From Planctomycetia bacterium (GTDB lineage: Bacteria; Planctomycetota; Planctomycetia; Pirellulales; UBA1268): a DNA stretch of 60,714 nt. Position 1 is the stretch's first letter; each line of letters starts with the position of its first letter. The notes under the pieces are model-generated. The model was not told the origin of the DNA and did not search any database. It saw only the letters and a program-made list of their open reading frames with translations. Shown in pieces: positions 8,686 through 16,937 of this stretch. The DNA is taken from assembly GCA_021414115.1 (NCBI GenBank), contig JAIOPD010000089.1, forward strand, positions 1-60,714, given 5' to 3'. The position numbers were made by a program, and so were the translations under genes.

Positions 8686-9702
8686 GTCACGCACCTCGAA
8701 ATGCGTCGGTTTTCCAAGGGTCTCCCCGCCGCGACGGACCCAATCGGCCTGGGCGTCGATCATGTCGTCGATGCCAACCGTGGGCGGGCCGAACCAGTCG
8801 TAGGAGCGCTGCGCGTCGAACAGCCACGCGATCGACGACTCGGAGCCCGTGATCAACGGCTCGCGGCCGAGCCGCTCGCCGAACTGGCTGGCGAGCCAGT
8901 GGATCGAGATGGGCTCCAGCCCCGTCACGTTGACCGCGGCCGGGGGCGACGCCGCTCGCGTCAGGCATTGGATCGCGCGGGCGTTGGCGTCGCCCTGCCA
9001 GATGACGTTGGCCGCGGGCATCGTGACGTCGACCGGGAGCCCGCGGGCGACCTTCGTGGCCACGTCGCAGAGCACGCCGTAGCGGAGATCGATCGCATAA
9101 CTGAGGCGGTACATGACCGCGGGCGTGCCATGGAGCTTGGCGAAGTATTCGAACACCCGTTCCCGCCCGACGCAGGAGTTGGCGTAGTCGCCCGGCGGCC
9201 CGAGCGGGTCGTCCTCGTGCGATCCGCGGCTGCCGACGGCCGCCAGCGGATAGACGCAGCCCGTCGAGAAGACGACGGTCCGGGAGTGACGGTAGCGGTC
9301 CGCCACGTTCGCGGGCACGAGCGTGTTCATCACCCAGGTCAGCTCCGGGGCGTCGCTGGTGCCGAACTTTTGGCCGGCCATGAAGATCACGTTGGCCGCG
9401 TCGGGAAGCGAAGCGACGGCATCACGGTCGAGCAGGTCGCAGGCGATGGTCTCCACGCCATGGTTCCGCAGCCCCGCGGCGGCCGCAGCGGACGAGAACC
9501 GCGACACGGCGATCACCCGCCGCGAGGTGTGACCGATCGTGTCGAGGCCGCGGCGGACCATGCGGGCGAGCGTCGGCCCCATCTTGCCGCCGGCGCCGAG
9601 GACGAGCACGTCGCCCTGGAGGCCGCGCAGGGCCTCGATGGCGCCGGGCGTGGGCCGGCTGAGTTCGGTCTCGAGATCCTCGGCTGTATGAATCGCCTGC
9701 AT
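8674..9702 (-). CDS. NAD-dependent epimerase/dehydratase family protein
   Basis: The 342-aa protein is an extended short-chain dehydrogenase. The Rossmann dinucleotide-binding loop GAGGKMG lies at about residues 37-43, followed by basic residues and later a VIFMAGQKFGTSD strand. The cofactor-proximal region includes FSTGCVYPL and an ANSCVGRERVFEYF segment, where classical family members have the YxxxK helix. That position is not a clean YxxxK here, so the catalytic mechanism may be altered. It starts only seven bases after the stop of the upstream squalene-cyclase-fold gene, implying cotranscription. In related genomes I recall such epimerases next to a DHDPS-family gene; a decayed piece of one lies directly downstream here. 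Substrate unknown, presumably a nucleotide sugar or sugar acid. Confidence 0.85.
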   Translation of the reverse strand: MQAIHTAEDLETELSRPTPGAIEALRGLQGDVLVLGAGGKMGPTLARMVRRGLDTIGHTSRRVIAVSRFSSAAAAAGLRNHGVETIACDLLDRDAVASLPDAANVIFMAGQKFGTSDAPELTWVMNTLVPANVADRYRHSRTVVFSTGCVYPLAAVGSRGSHEDDPLGPPGDYANSCVGRERVFEYFAKLHGTPAVMYRLSYAIDLRYGVLCDVATKVARGLPVDVTMPAANVIWQGDANARAIQCLTRAASPPAAVNVTGLEPISIHWLASQFGERLGREPLITGSESSIAWLFDAQRSYDWFGPPTVGIDDMIDAQADWVRRGGETLGKPTHFEVRDGQF

Positions 9703-9709
9703 CCGTGCG

Positions 9710-11383
9710 TTATTCCTTGAACTCGCCGTCCACGCTCTCGTTGCGATACATGGGAAGGTGCCGGTAATAGACCTCGAGGATCAAGGCCGAGAGGGAGGTG
9801 CAGTAGAGCCTCCCGGCGACCTTCGATCCGTGGTCGGCATCCACGCCGTCGTACCAACTGCCGGCCTCGTGGTCCTTGGTGGACTGTGCCGGGAGCAGAA
9901 TGCCCTTCATCTTCGTGTTCCATGCGATCCACATGTCGCCTTCCATGTGGTGCATGATCTGGGTGGCATAGTAATCGAAATAGAGGTTCTTGTTCGGCCC
10001 CCGTTTGGCGAGATCGGCCACGCCGCGCTGGAGGGCGGGGTGATCCTTCTTCCAGCCGAGATACATGCGGCAGAGGAGGCCGACGGCCGTCGTGACAACG
10101 CCTTTGCCAGGTTCGGTGTATCCGTAGAAAGCGCCGCTGTCGTCCTGGACGGAGTCGAGGAACTCGACGGCCTTCTTGATCGTGAGCGGATTGACCTGGA
10201 GATAGGCCATGTTGCCGCTCTTGAGGGCCATGATCTGCCAGCCTACGGCGGACGTGTCGCCAGGCTGCCGCGGCGTGTAACGCCATCCGCCGCCGACCGG
10301 ATCCTGGGCGCTCATGATGTAGTTGATCGCGAGTTGGGCGGGCATCGCGAGTTGGTTGTCCTGTGACATCGCGTAGGCCTCGCTGAGCACGATCCCGGCC
10401 AGCCCCTGGGAATACAGGTTGCCCCTGTCATAGGCTTTGCCCTTTCCCTTGACCGTCATCGTCGCCAGGAAGGCAAGCCCGGCCTGCAGTTGCGGTTTGT
10501 AGGGGCCCTCGCGATGGGTGTAGCCGCGGCCCAGGAACGGCAGCAGCGCCATCGCGGTCGCGGCACAACGATCCAGGCCTATGCCTTTATCGCCGGCGCT
10601 ATGCGAGCACTTGCCCTGGCAGCTGGGGCATGCATTCAGATCGAATGACCAGCCGCCGTCGGGCAACTGGTGGGCGGCGATCCACTTCAAGGCACGATCG
10701 ACCGCGTCCTCGGTGTCTTTGCCGCCGCCGTTGACCGCAGCGACCTGGCCGGTCTTGCCGGCCTGTCGACCGCCGAAGCCGCCCCCTTTTCCGCCGACAG
10801 CGCCCATCGTGGCCATCATGTCGGATGCCGGTGCCGTTTCCGAGCCGAAGTCGGTGAATTCGACCGCCAGCGGGGCCGCATCGAGGTCCGTCGCCGCGGA
10901 GACGACCTCGACGGGTTCGACCACCGACACGTCAGTCGGCACGACCACGTCGCTGACGGCAGCGGAGGGATCGACCGGCGTATCCTGCGGAATCTCGACG
11001 TCCATGTCCTCGAACTCGTCCTCCACCTCGGGGGCGGACGAGGTGATAACCCGGGGCTTCTCCTGCTTGGGCGGCGTGCCGACGACGAGCGCCATGGAGA
11101 GCAGTGCAACAACGTGCACCAGCATGCTGACGCTGCAGGAAATCAGAGACGACCGCAGGCCACCGGCGGCGGAGCCCTCTTGATCGCCACTGACGGCGAC
11201 GTCTGACAGCGGCTGCGGTGCCGGAGCCGTTCCCGCCTTCGCTGCGGCGGGCTTTGCCGCTGGAGCCTTGGCGGGTGGAGTCTTGGCGGAAGCCGGCGTG
11301 GACGCATTGGACCGCGCCGCCGCAGACAGGAGTTGATCGCCTTTTGTGCCCACTGTCTCGCTCCTCTTTGCTGGCAAATCCAT
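9710..11383 (-). CDS. Membrane-anchored squalene-cyclase/prenyltransferase-repeat protein
   Basis: I place the start at the ATG at 11383 (557 aa), because the sequence upstream in the same frame is low-complexity shadow. Residues 1-65 are Ala/Pro/Lys-rich, followed by one membrane segment (LISCSVSMLVHVVALLSMALVVG region), an acidic linker (EVEDEFEDMDVEIPQD) and a Gly-rich stretch. The rest is an alpha/alpha-barrel of prenyltransferase/squalene-oxidase repeats, with QLPDGGWSFDL, GGGWRYTP and DSGAFYGY as repeat cores. A CPSCQGKCSH motif inserted in the first repeat could bind metal. I do not find the DxDD motif of squalene-hopene cyclases, so terpene cyclisation is not supported; a scaffold or binding role is possible. 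The gene is coupled to the epimerase downstream. Confidence 0.8.
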   Translation of the reverse strand: MDLPAKRSETVGTKGDQLLSAAARSNASTPASAKTPPAKAPAAKPAAAKAGTAPAPQPLSDVAVSGDQEGSAAGGLRSSLISCSVSMLVHVVALLSMALVVGTPPKQEKPRVITSSAPEVEDEFEDMDVEIPQDTPVDPSAAVSDVVVPTDVSVVEPVEVVSAATDLDAAPLAVEFTDFGSETAPASDMMATMGAVGGKGGGFGGRQAGKTGQVAAVNGGGKDTEDAVDRALKWIAAHQLPDGGWSFDLNACPSCQGKCSHSAGDKGIGLDRCAATAMALLPFLGRGYTHREGPYKPQLQAGLAFLATMTVKGKGKAYDRGNLYSQGLAGIVLSEAYAMSQDNQLAMPAQLAINYIMSAQDPVGGGWRYTPRQPGDTSAVGWQIMALKSGNMAYLQVNPLTIKKAVEFLDSVQDDSGAFYGYTEPGKGVVTTAVGLLCRMYLGWKKDHPALQRGVADLAKRGPNKNLYFDYYATQIMHHMEGDMWIAWNTKMKGILLPAQSTKDHEAGSWYDGVDADHGSKVAGRLYCTSLSALILEVYYRHLPMYRNESVDGEFKE

Positions 11384-11466
11384 TGCTCGCAATCGTAGTG
11401 GAGAAAAGGCATTCTCGACCGCGTCATGATCCTGGCTTATCGGCCCAAAACGTTGCGTTTTTCCGC

Positions 11467-11490
11467 GGGCAGATTTCACTTTTTCTGCCC
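11467..11490 (-). promoter_or_regulatory. Inverted repeat enclosing the GAAAAAGTGAAA word
   Basis: GGGCAGA (11467-11473) and TCTGCCC (11484-11490) form a perfect 7-bp inverted repeat whose 10-nt centre holds most of the A-rich word (minus strand GAAAAAGTGAAA, 11474-11485). It lies about 85-105 nt upstream of the squalene-cyclase-fold start. No T-run follows on either strand, so it is more likely an operator or promoter-linked element than a terminator. The rest of the gap 11384-11633 shows no gene. Confidence 0.4.
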
Positions 11491-11633
11491 GGTCTTGCCG
11501 TTCGGCCAAAGGCCTCTTCAGCTCGATCTGCTCGTGCGAATCATCTGGCTTTCCGTGAGAGTCGCGAGGTGGAAAGCCTCTATCCCGCGCCCGCGCGTGG
11601 GCTTCCTGACGAGGAGGCGCAACTTCGCGAATG

Positions 11634-12812
11634 TCACCCCCGGCGGACCATTTCGAAGGCGGCGACAGCCCCTTCCAGATCCTGCCGTGAATGAGCCGCC
11701 GAGACCTGCGTGCGGATCCGGGCCTTACCCTGCGGCACCACGGGATAGGAAAACCCGACGACATACACTCCTTGCTCCAGCATGGCATCGGCCATCCGTG
11801 AGGCGAGGGCCGCGTCGCCGAGCATGACCGGCACGATCGGGTGTTCGCCCGGCAGGATGGAGAAGCCGCGGCGAGTCATCTCTTCGCGGAAGAATCGCGT
11901 ATTTTCCTCGAGTCGATCCCGGAGCTCTGCCGAAGCCTCCAGCATCTCGATCGCCCGCAGCGCTCCGGCGGCCACCGGAGGGGCCACCGTGTTGGAGAAG
12001 AGATAGGTCCGCGATCGCTGCCGGAGCCACTCGACCAGCTCGCGCCGCCCCGAGGTGTATCCGCCGCTGGCCCCGCCGAGAGCCTTGCCCAAGGTTCCGG
12101 TGAGGATGTCGATACGGTCCATCACGCCATGATGCTCGTGCGTGCCGCGGCCATGGGGCCCGACGAAGCCGACCGCGTGGGAGTCATCGACCATCACGAG
12201 GGCATCGAAATCGTCCGCCAGTTCGCAGATGGCGGGCAGGTTGGCAAGATAGCCGTCCATGGAAAACACGCCGTCGGTGGCGATGAGCCGGTGGCGGGCA
12301 TCGCGACATTCCTCCAGCCTGGCCCTCAGATCGGCCATGTCATTGTTGCGATACCGGAGCCGACGGGCCTTGCAGAGGCGGATCCCGTCGATGATGCTCG
12401 CATGGTTGAGTTCGTCGGAGATGATCGCATCCTCGGGCCCGAGGATCGTCTCGAACAGCCCGCCGTTGGCATCCCAGCAGGAGTTGTAGAGGATCGTGTC
12501 CTCCTTCCCCACGAAGCCGCTGATCCGGGCCTCGAGGTCCTTGTGGAGCCGCTGCGTGCCGCAGATGAAGCGGACGCTCGCCAGGCCGTAGCCCCACGCG
12601 TCGAGCGACTCTCGGGCCGCCGCCACCACCTCGGGATGGTTGGCCAGGCCGAGATAGTTGTTGGCGCACATGTTGATCACGGACCGGCCCCCGGCCACGC
12701 GGATGTGCGCCGCCTGGGGCGATTCCAAGACCCGTTCCCGCTTGTAGGTGCCGGCCTCCGCCATGGCGGACGTCTGGGCGGCCAGCGACTCGAAGAGCGC
12801 CTCGCGGTTCAT
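11634..12812 (-). CDS. kbl: Glycine C-acetyltransferase (2-amino-3-ketobutyrate CoA ligase)
   Basis: The 392-aa PLP enzyme starts at the ATG at 12812, with GGAGAG seven bases upstream. It converts 2-amino-3-ketobutyrate plus CoA to glycine and acetyl-CoA, the second step of threonine breakdown. Family landmarks are [14 protein letters not shown] near residue 47, [10 protein letters not shown] for the PLP-pyridine region, and [15 protein letters not shown] with the Schiff-base Lys around residue 243. Length matches the E. coli enzyme. Its start overlaps the tdh stop by four bases (ATGA), so the two are translationally coupled in the classical order tdh-kbl, and the metabolic assignment is secure. 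Confidence 0.96.
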   Translation of the reverse strand: MNREALFESLAAQTSAMAEAGTYKRERVLESPQAAHIRVAGGRSVINMCANNYLGLANHPEVVAAARESLDAWGYGLASVRFICGTQRLHKDLEARISGFVGKEDTILYNSCWDANGGLFETILGPEDAIISDELNHASIIDGIRLCKARRLRYRNNDMADLRARLEECRDARHRLIATDGVFSMDGYLANLPAICELADDFDALVMVDDSHAVGFVGPHGRGTHEHHGVMDRIDILTGTLGKALGGASGGYTSGRRELVEWLRQRSRTYLFSNTVAPPVAAGALRAIEMLEASAELRDRLEENTRFFREEMTRRGFSILPGEHPIVPVMLGDAALASRMADAMLEQGVYVVGFSYPVVPQGKARIRTQVSAAHSRQDLEGAVAAFEMVRRG

Positions 12813-13849
12813 GCGTCTCTCCAGTTGAGGATCACTTTGCCACTCTCGCCGGACTTCATGGCGGCGAATCCCTTTTCGAACTCGCTGAAATGGAACCGGT
12901 GGGTGATCACCGGCGAGATGTCGAGGCCGCTTTCGATCATCACCGTCATCTTGTACCAGGTCTCGTACATCTCGCGGCCGTAGATGCCCTTGATGGTGAG
13001 CATGTTGAAGACGACGGTGTTCCAGTCGATGGCGATCGGCTCCGATGGAATGCCGAGCATGGCGATCTTTCCGCCATGACACATCACCCCGAGCATCGCC
13101 TGCAAGGCTGCCGGCGACCCCGACATTTCGAGGCCGACGTCGAAGCCCTCCCGCATGCCGAGTTTCTGGATCGCATCCTGCAGCGTGCCCTCGCGGACGT
13201 CCAGGGCGAGCGTGGCCCCCATGCGGCCGGCAAGCTGCAGGCGATACGGGTTGACGTCGGTGATCACCACGTGCCGGGCACCGGCATGCCGGGCCACGGC
13301 CACGGCCATCAGGCCGATCGGGCCGGCACCGGTAATGAGCACGTCTTCCCCCAGCAGGTCGAAACTGAGCGCCGTATGAACGGCGTTGCCCAGCGGATCG
13401 AAGATGGAGGCCACGTCGCGATCGATGTCCGGCGCATGGTGCCAGACGTTCGTCATCGGCAGGGAGAGATATTCCGCAAACGCGCCGGGGCGGTTGACAC
13501 CCACCCCCTCGGTGGCCTTGCAGAGGTGGCGGCGACCGGCAAGGCAGTTTCGGCATCTGCCGCACACCACATGGCCTTCGCCGGAGACGATCTCGCCGGG
13601 GAAGAAATCCCGCACGTTCGACCCCACCTCCACGATCTCCCCGACGAACTCATGCCCCACGACCATCGGAACAGGAATCGTCTTCTGGGCCCAGGCATCC
13701 CAGTTGAAAATATGCAGATCCGTTCCGCAGATGCCCGTCCGGTCGATGCGGACGAGGACGTCGTTGATGCCGATCGAGGGCAAGGGCACGTCTTCCAGCC
13801 AGAGGCCGGGCCGCGCATGCCGTTTGACGAGGGCCTTCATTGTCTGCAT
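12809..13849 (-). CDS. tdh: L-threonine 3-dehydrogenase
   Basis: The 346-aa zinc alcohol-dehydrogenase-family enzyme oxidises L-threonine to 2-amino-3-ketobutyrate with NAD. It matches E. coli Tdh along its length: [13 protein letters not shown] with the catalytic zinc Cys, [12 protein letters not shown], the four structural-zinc cysteines in [28 protein letters not shown], and the NAD-binding GAGPIGLMA. The ATG at 13849 is chosen because GAGGG lies eight bases upstream; the next Met, three codons later, is the family-typical MKALVK start. The frame is open further upstream, but those residues are not family-like. It is followed by kbl with a four-base overlap and sits 61 bases after the nagA-like gene in the same direction. 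Confidence 0.96.
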   Translation of the reverse strand: MQTMKALVKRHARPGLWLEDVPLPSIGINDVLVRIDRTGICGTDLHIFNWDAWAQKTIPVPMVVGHEFVGEIVEVGSNVRDFFPGEIVSGEGHVVCGRCRNCLAGRRHLCKATEGVGVNRPGAFAEYLSLPMTNVWHHAPDIDRDVASIFDPLGNAVHTALSFDLLGEDVLITGAGPIGLMAVAVARHAGARHVVITDVNPYRLQLAGRMGATLALDVREGTLQDAIQKLGMREGFDVGLEMSGSPAALQAMLGVMCHGGKIAMLGIPSEPIAIDWNTVVFNMLTIKGIYGREMYETWYKMTVMIESGLDISPVITHRFHFSEFEKGFAAMKSGESGKVILNWRDA

Positions 13850-13910
13850 GGTGGTCTGCCCTCGTGCCTGCATGATGTCGAGCGATCGATGTGCGAGGGC
13901 CGGCAGTTGA

Positions 13911-14831
13911 TCATACGAAGCCGGCATCGAAGATGGCCCGCGATGGATTGACCGCGGTCACCTGATCGACTTCTTCGGCCGTCAGTCCGATGGTCTTTTG
14001 CAGAACTTCGCGAATGAAGCTCATCGAGGCGGTGGAACCCACGAAGTGAGAGCGGTCAGCCGCCCAGGCGGCTCCGTCGTCGCCGACGACCACGTCCTGC
14101 CCGGCCAGCCGGTAGTTGCCCGGCCCCATGCCGCCGGCCGCGGTGGCGTCGGTGACCGCGATCGTGCGGGCAATCCCGATCCGTCGGATGTAGTCGCCAA
14201 GCACCCGGGGAGGAATGTGCACGCCGTCAGGGATCACCATCACCCAGCGGAGACCGTTCGTCATGAGCACCCGCTGAATGATGTTGTCATGCCGGTGCAT
14301 CAGGAGCGGGCAGCCATTGCCGAGGTGCGTAAAGCCCGAGAGGCCGGCATCCACGGCTTCGCGGAGTTGGTCCAGAGACGCATCGCAGTGACCGGCCGAA
14401 ACGAAGATGCCCTGCTCCGCGAGCCAGCGGGTGGTGGCCATGCCCCTGTCGTGCTCCGGCGCCAACGTGACCAGACGCACGAGGCCGCGGCCGGCCTCGA
14501 CGAGCTGTCGCGCGGCGGAAACTTCGGCGGGAATCGCGTGGGCCACCGGATGGGCGCCCACGTATCCCGGCAGTGGGCTGATGAAGGGCCCTTCGATGTG
14601 AATCCCCGCCATCACCTCGCGGGCCGATGGATCCGCGGCGTGCAGTTCGGCCAGCCGAGCGATCCGGGCGATCATGCGATCGAGCCGATCGGTGATCACG
14701 GTCGCCAGCATCCGCCCGCCGCCATCGGTCCGAACCGCAGCACAGGACCGCTGCAGGTCGTCCAGTGAAAGCCCGTCAGAGTTGAAGTCCACTCCGCCAT
14801 AGCCGTTGAGTTGGAGATCAAGGGGGATCAT
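13911..14831 (-). CDS. nagA: N-acetylglucosamine-6-phosphate deacetylase-like amidohydrolase (short form)
   Basis: The 306-aa protein matches the catalytic TIM-barrel of Nag[12 protein letters not shown] at the start, HIEGPF with the metal-ligand Glu, SAGHCDA and THLGNG with the two metal His residues, and VTDATAAGG with the catalytic Asp. It begins where the barrel begins, lacking the roughly 50 N-terminal residues and the C-terminal strands that make the small beta-sandwich domain of E. coli NagA (382 aa). All visible active-site residues are retained. It would deacetylate GlcNAc-6-phosphate or a related sugar. It lies downstream of the DHDPS-family and nagB-like genes, so an amino-sugar pathway is well supported. 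AGGTG precedes the ATG. Confidence 0.85.
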   Translation of the reverse strand: MIPLDLQLNGYGGVDFNSDGLSLDDLQRSCAAVRTDGGGRMLATVITDRLDRMIARIARLAELHAADPSAREVMAGIHIEGPFISPLPGYVGAHPVAHAIPAEVSAARQLVEAGRGLVRLVTLAPEHDRGMATTRWLAEQGIFVSAGHCDASLDQLREAVDAGLSGFTHLGNGCPLLMHRHDNIIQRVLMTNGLRWVMVIPDGVHIPPRVLGDYIRRIGIARTIAVTDATAAGGMGPGNYRLAGQDVVVGDDGAAWAADRSHFVGSTASMSFIREVLQKTIGLTAEEVDQVTAVNPSRAIFDAGFV

Positions 14832-14886
14832 GCGTCACCTGCGTGCGGAAATGCTGCGGGAAAATACTGCAGGAATGCTGTCGGAA

Positions 14887-15906
14887 TTACTCGAACCACT
14901 CGTGCCGGTGCTTCAAGACGAAGTCGTCGTCGTTGAGGTGTGGATAGGCAGTGTAGACCCGGTCGATCTCGGCCAACTGCCCAGGGCCGAGCGTCTCATG
15001 CTCGTCGAGGCACCACAGCCCCTCGAGCAGGCCCTGCCGTCTGAGCACCTCGTGCAGCCCGGCAATACAGCCGTGGAAGCCGTTGGCGGCATCGAAAAAC
15101 GCGGCGTTGGAGTCGGTGACTTCCACGCCCAGCCGGAGCAGCTCCGGCGTGGAGTCGGCGAGGCGGCAGCGATCGAGCAGCTCGACGGCCTTGCGGGTCC
15201 AGACCGACCAGTGGCCGAGCAGGCCGCCGACAATCCGTCGCTCCGTGCCGCCGAAGCGGAAGGGAGTAAGCAGGTCGGCGACGATGGCATCGTCGTTGCC
15301 CGTGTAGAGGGCGATGTCGGTGCGGTCCGCGTCGATGACGGCCCGCACAACGTCCTGCGTCTGGTAGCGGTTGAAGGGGGCGATCTTGATCGCGACCACG
15401 CCCTCGATCTCGGCAAACCGGCGCCAGAACGCGTAGGAAAGCACCCGGCCCCCGACGCTCGGCTGCAGGTAGAACCCCACGACGGGGATCACCGCGGCCA
15501 CGGCCCGGCAGTGGTCGATGAGCCGATCCACGTCGGCGCTTCCCAAGGCCGCGAGGCTGAGCAGCCCCGCGTGGTAGCCCAGATCCCGGAGGATCCCGGC
15601 CTCGGCCGTCGCCTGCGGCGTGAGGCCGCAGATGCCCGCGACGCGTACCAGCGGCCGGCCAGCACGGCTCATCTCCTCGGCGGCCAGTTCCAGCACCGGG
15701 CGAAACAGGCCGATCTTCGGGTCGCGGATCGCGAATTGCGTGGTGTGCACGCCGACGGCGAGTCCGCCCACTCCGGCGGCGATGTAATAGCGGGCAAGGG
15801 CCCGCTGCCGCCGCTCGTCGAGTCGCCTTGAGGCCGTCAGCGCGAGGGGGTGGGCCGGGATGGCACAGCCGGCGTCGAGCGCCGCACGGAAATCAAAATT
15901 GGCCAT
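14887..15906 (-). CDS. Dihydrodipicolinate synthase (DapA/NanA)-family aldolase
   Basis: The ATG at 15906 gives 339 aa; a TTG at 15924 is also in frame, but homology to the remnant at 8619-8685 begins at the codon after this ATG. The TIM-barrel features of the class I pyruvate aldolase/lyase family are present: GVHTTQF with the paired Thr, GFYLQPSVGG with the Tyr position, and AIKIAPFNRY with the Schiff-base Lys near residue 169. Members include dihydrodipicolinate synthase, N-acetylneuraminate lyase and keto-deoxy-sugar aldolases. Placed between nagB-like and nagA-like genes, a lyase for an amino or acidic sugar is more likely than lysine synthesis, but the substrate cannot be read from sequence. 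It is one of two copies traceable in the window. Confidence 0.85.
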   Translation of the reverse strand: MANFDFRAALDAGCAIPAHPLALTASRRLDERRQRALARYYIAAGVGGLAVGVHTTQFAIRDPKIGLFRPVLELAAEEMSRAGRPLVRVAGICGLTPQATAEAGILRDLGYHAGLLSLAALGSADVDRLIDHCRAVAAVIPVVGFYLQPSVGGRVLSYAFWRRFAEIEGVVAIKIAPFNRYQTQDVVRAVIDADRTDIALYTGNDDAIVADLLTPFRFGGTERRIVGGLLGHWSVWTRKAVELLDRCRLADSTPELLRLGVEVTDSNAAFFDAANGFHGCIAGLHEVLRRQGLLEGLWCLDEHETLGPGQLAEIDRVYTAYPHLNDDDFVLKHRHEWFE

Positions 15907-15920
15907 AAGGTTGAACGGTA

Positions 15921-16661
15921 TCAAGCCCGCAGCAGGGCGGCTGAACCGCGGTCGAGATGGAGGCGACAGTCCCGGTGCTGCCGCAGGATGGATGCGGGAA
16001 CATCTGGCGTGAGCGGGCCTTCCACCGACGCCCGCACCGCCTCAGCCTTTCGCTGATCGGGCACCGAACAGATGAGCGTGCGGGCCGCGAGAATCCTTCG
16101 GACCGACATCGATATGGCCTGGGTCGGGACGTCGGCGAGCGTTGGAAACCAGCCCTCTCCCACCTGCTGGCGACGGCAGCCCTCGTCGAGCGACACGACC
16201 AAATAGGGTTCCTGGCTGTCGAAGTCGGCGGGCGGATCGTTGAATGCCAGATGGGCATTCTCGCCGATCCCGATCAGGGCCACGTCGAAATCGCCGGCGG
16301 GCACGAGGCCCGCGAGCCGGCGGACCTCTTCTCGAGGATCGGCGGTGCCGTTGATCTCGTGGAATGCGGCCGGTCGCTTCGGAAGTCGCTCGACGAACCG
16401 CTCGCGAAGATACAGCCGAAAGCTCGCTGGATGGCTGTCCGGGAGCCCGACATATTCATCGAGGTGAAACACCGTGATCGCCTCCCAGGGGATCGTGTGC
16501 ATTTCGCTCAATGCCGCGAGCACCTCGAACTGCGACGCACCGGTGGCGACGACGAGGTTGGCGGACCCGCGTTCCCGGCACGTGGCCAGGAGTGACTCGG
16601 CGGCCTGATCGGCGGCCGCGCGACCGAGCGCGGGGCGATCCGCATGGATCAAGATGTTCAT
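15921..16661 (-). CDS. nagB: Glucosamine-6-phosphate deaminase-like protein
   Basis: The 246-aa protein belongs to the NagB/6-phosphogluconolactonase fold. The start is set at the ATG at 16661, where the family N-terminus (MNILIHADRPALG) begins. HLDEYVGL contains the catalytic Asp equivalent to E. coli Asp72, and GIGENAHLAFNDP is the active-site loop. In that loop the E. coli Asp141 position is Asn and the Glu148 position is Asp, while His143 is kept. Variants of this kind occur in some NagB-like subgroups as I recall, so activity on glucosamine-6-phosphate is likely but not certain. It is the first gene of a leftward run with the DHDPS-family and nagA-like genes, and it is divergent from the XylR-type regulator. 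Confidence 0.82.
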   Translation of the reverse strand: MNILIHADRPALGRAAADQAAESLLATCRERGSANLVVATGASQFEVLAALSEMHTIPWEAITVFHLDEYVGLPDSHPASFRLYLRERFVERLPKRPAAFHEINGTADPREEVRRLAGLVPAGDFDVALIGIGENAHLAFNDPPADFDSQEPYLVVSLDEGCRRQQVGEGWFPTLADVPTQAISMSVRRILAARTLICSVPDQRKAEAVRASVEGPLTPDVPASILRQHRDCRLHLDRGSAALLRA

Positions 16662-16937
16662 GGTGTTCGATTCCGGGTGGTGACGCAGTCGACGCGATGC
16701 GTTGCATGCGAACCCCAAATCTATCGCCTCGATGGTGGCATGAAGACCCGTCTTCCTGTTGGATTGGAGGTGCGTTTTGTTTCACTTTTTCGATCACTGA
16801 TTGCGTTTTTGCCGCCTCCGTTTGCTCGGCGCACCAAACCCGCTGCTGGTGCAGCAAGACGAGCCGACGCGTATACTGCGAACGTAGCAGGCTCTCGGCA
16901 TTCCGACGGCCACACCGAGTGCAGTAGACGCGGGCCC
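16662..16937. promoter_or_regulatory. Divergent control region between nagB-like and XylR-type genes
   Basis: This 276-bp gap separates two divergent genes. It holds the exact word GAAAAAGTGAAA on the minus strand (16780-16791), about 120 nt upstream of the nagB-like start, an inverted repeat TGCTG-GTG-CAGCA at 16844-16856, and a TATACT hexamer at 16872-16877, about 60 nt upstream of the regulator. A clear -35 partner is not visible. The regulator's own operator is expected here by analogy with XylR-type systems. Confidence 0.4.

Noticed and set aside
11467-11490. Hairpin as intrinsic terminator of kbl
   Set aside because: The stem is not followed by a T-run on the minus strand; listed as a possible operator instead.
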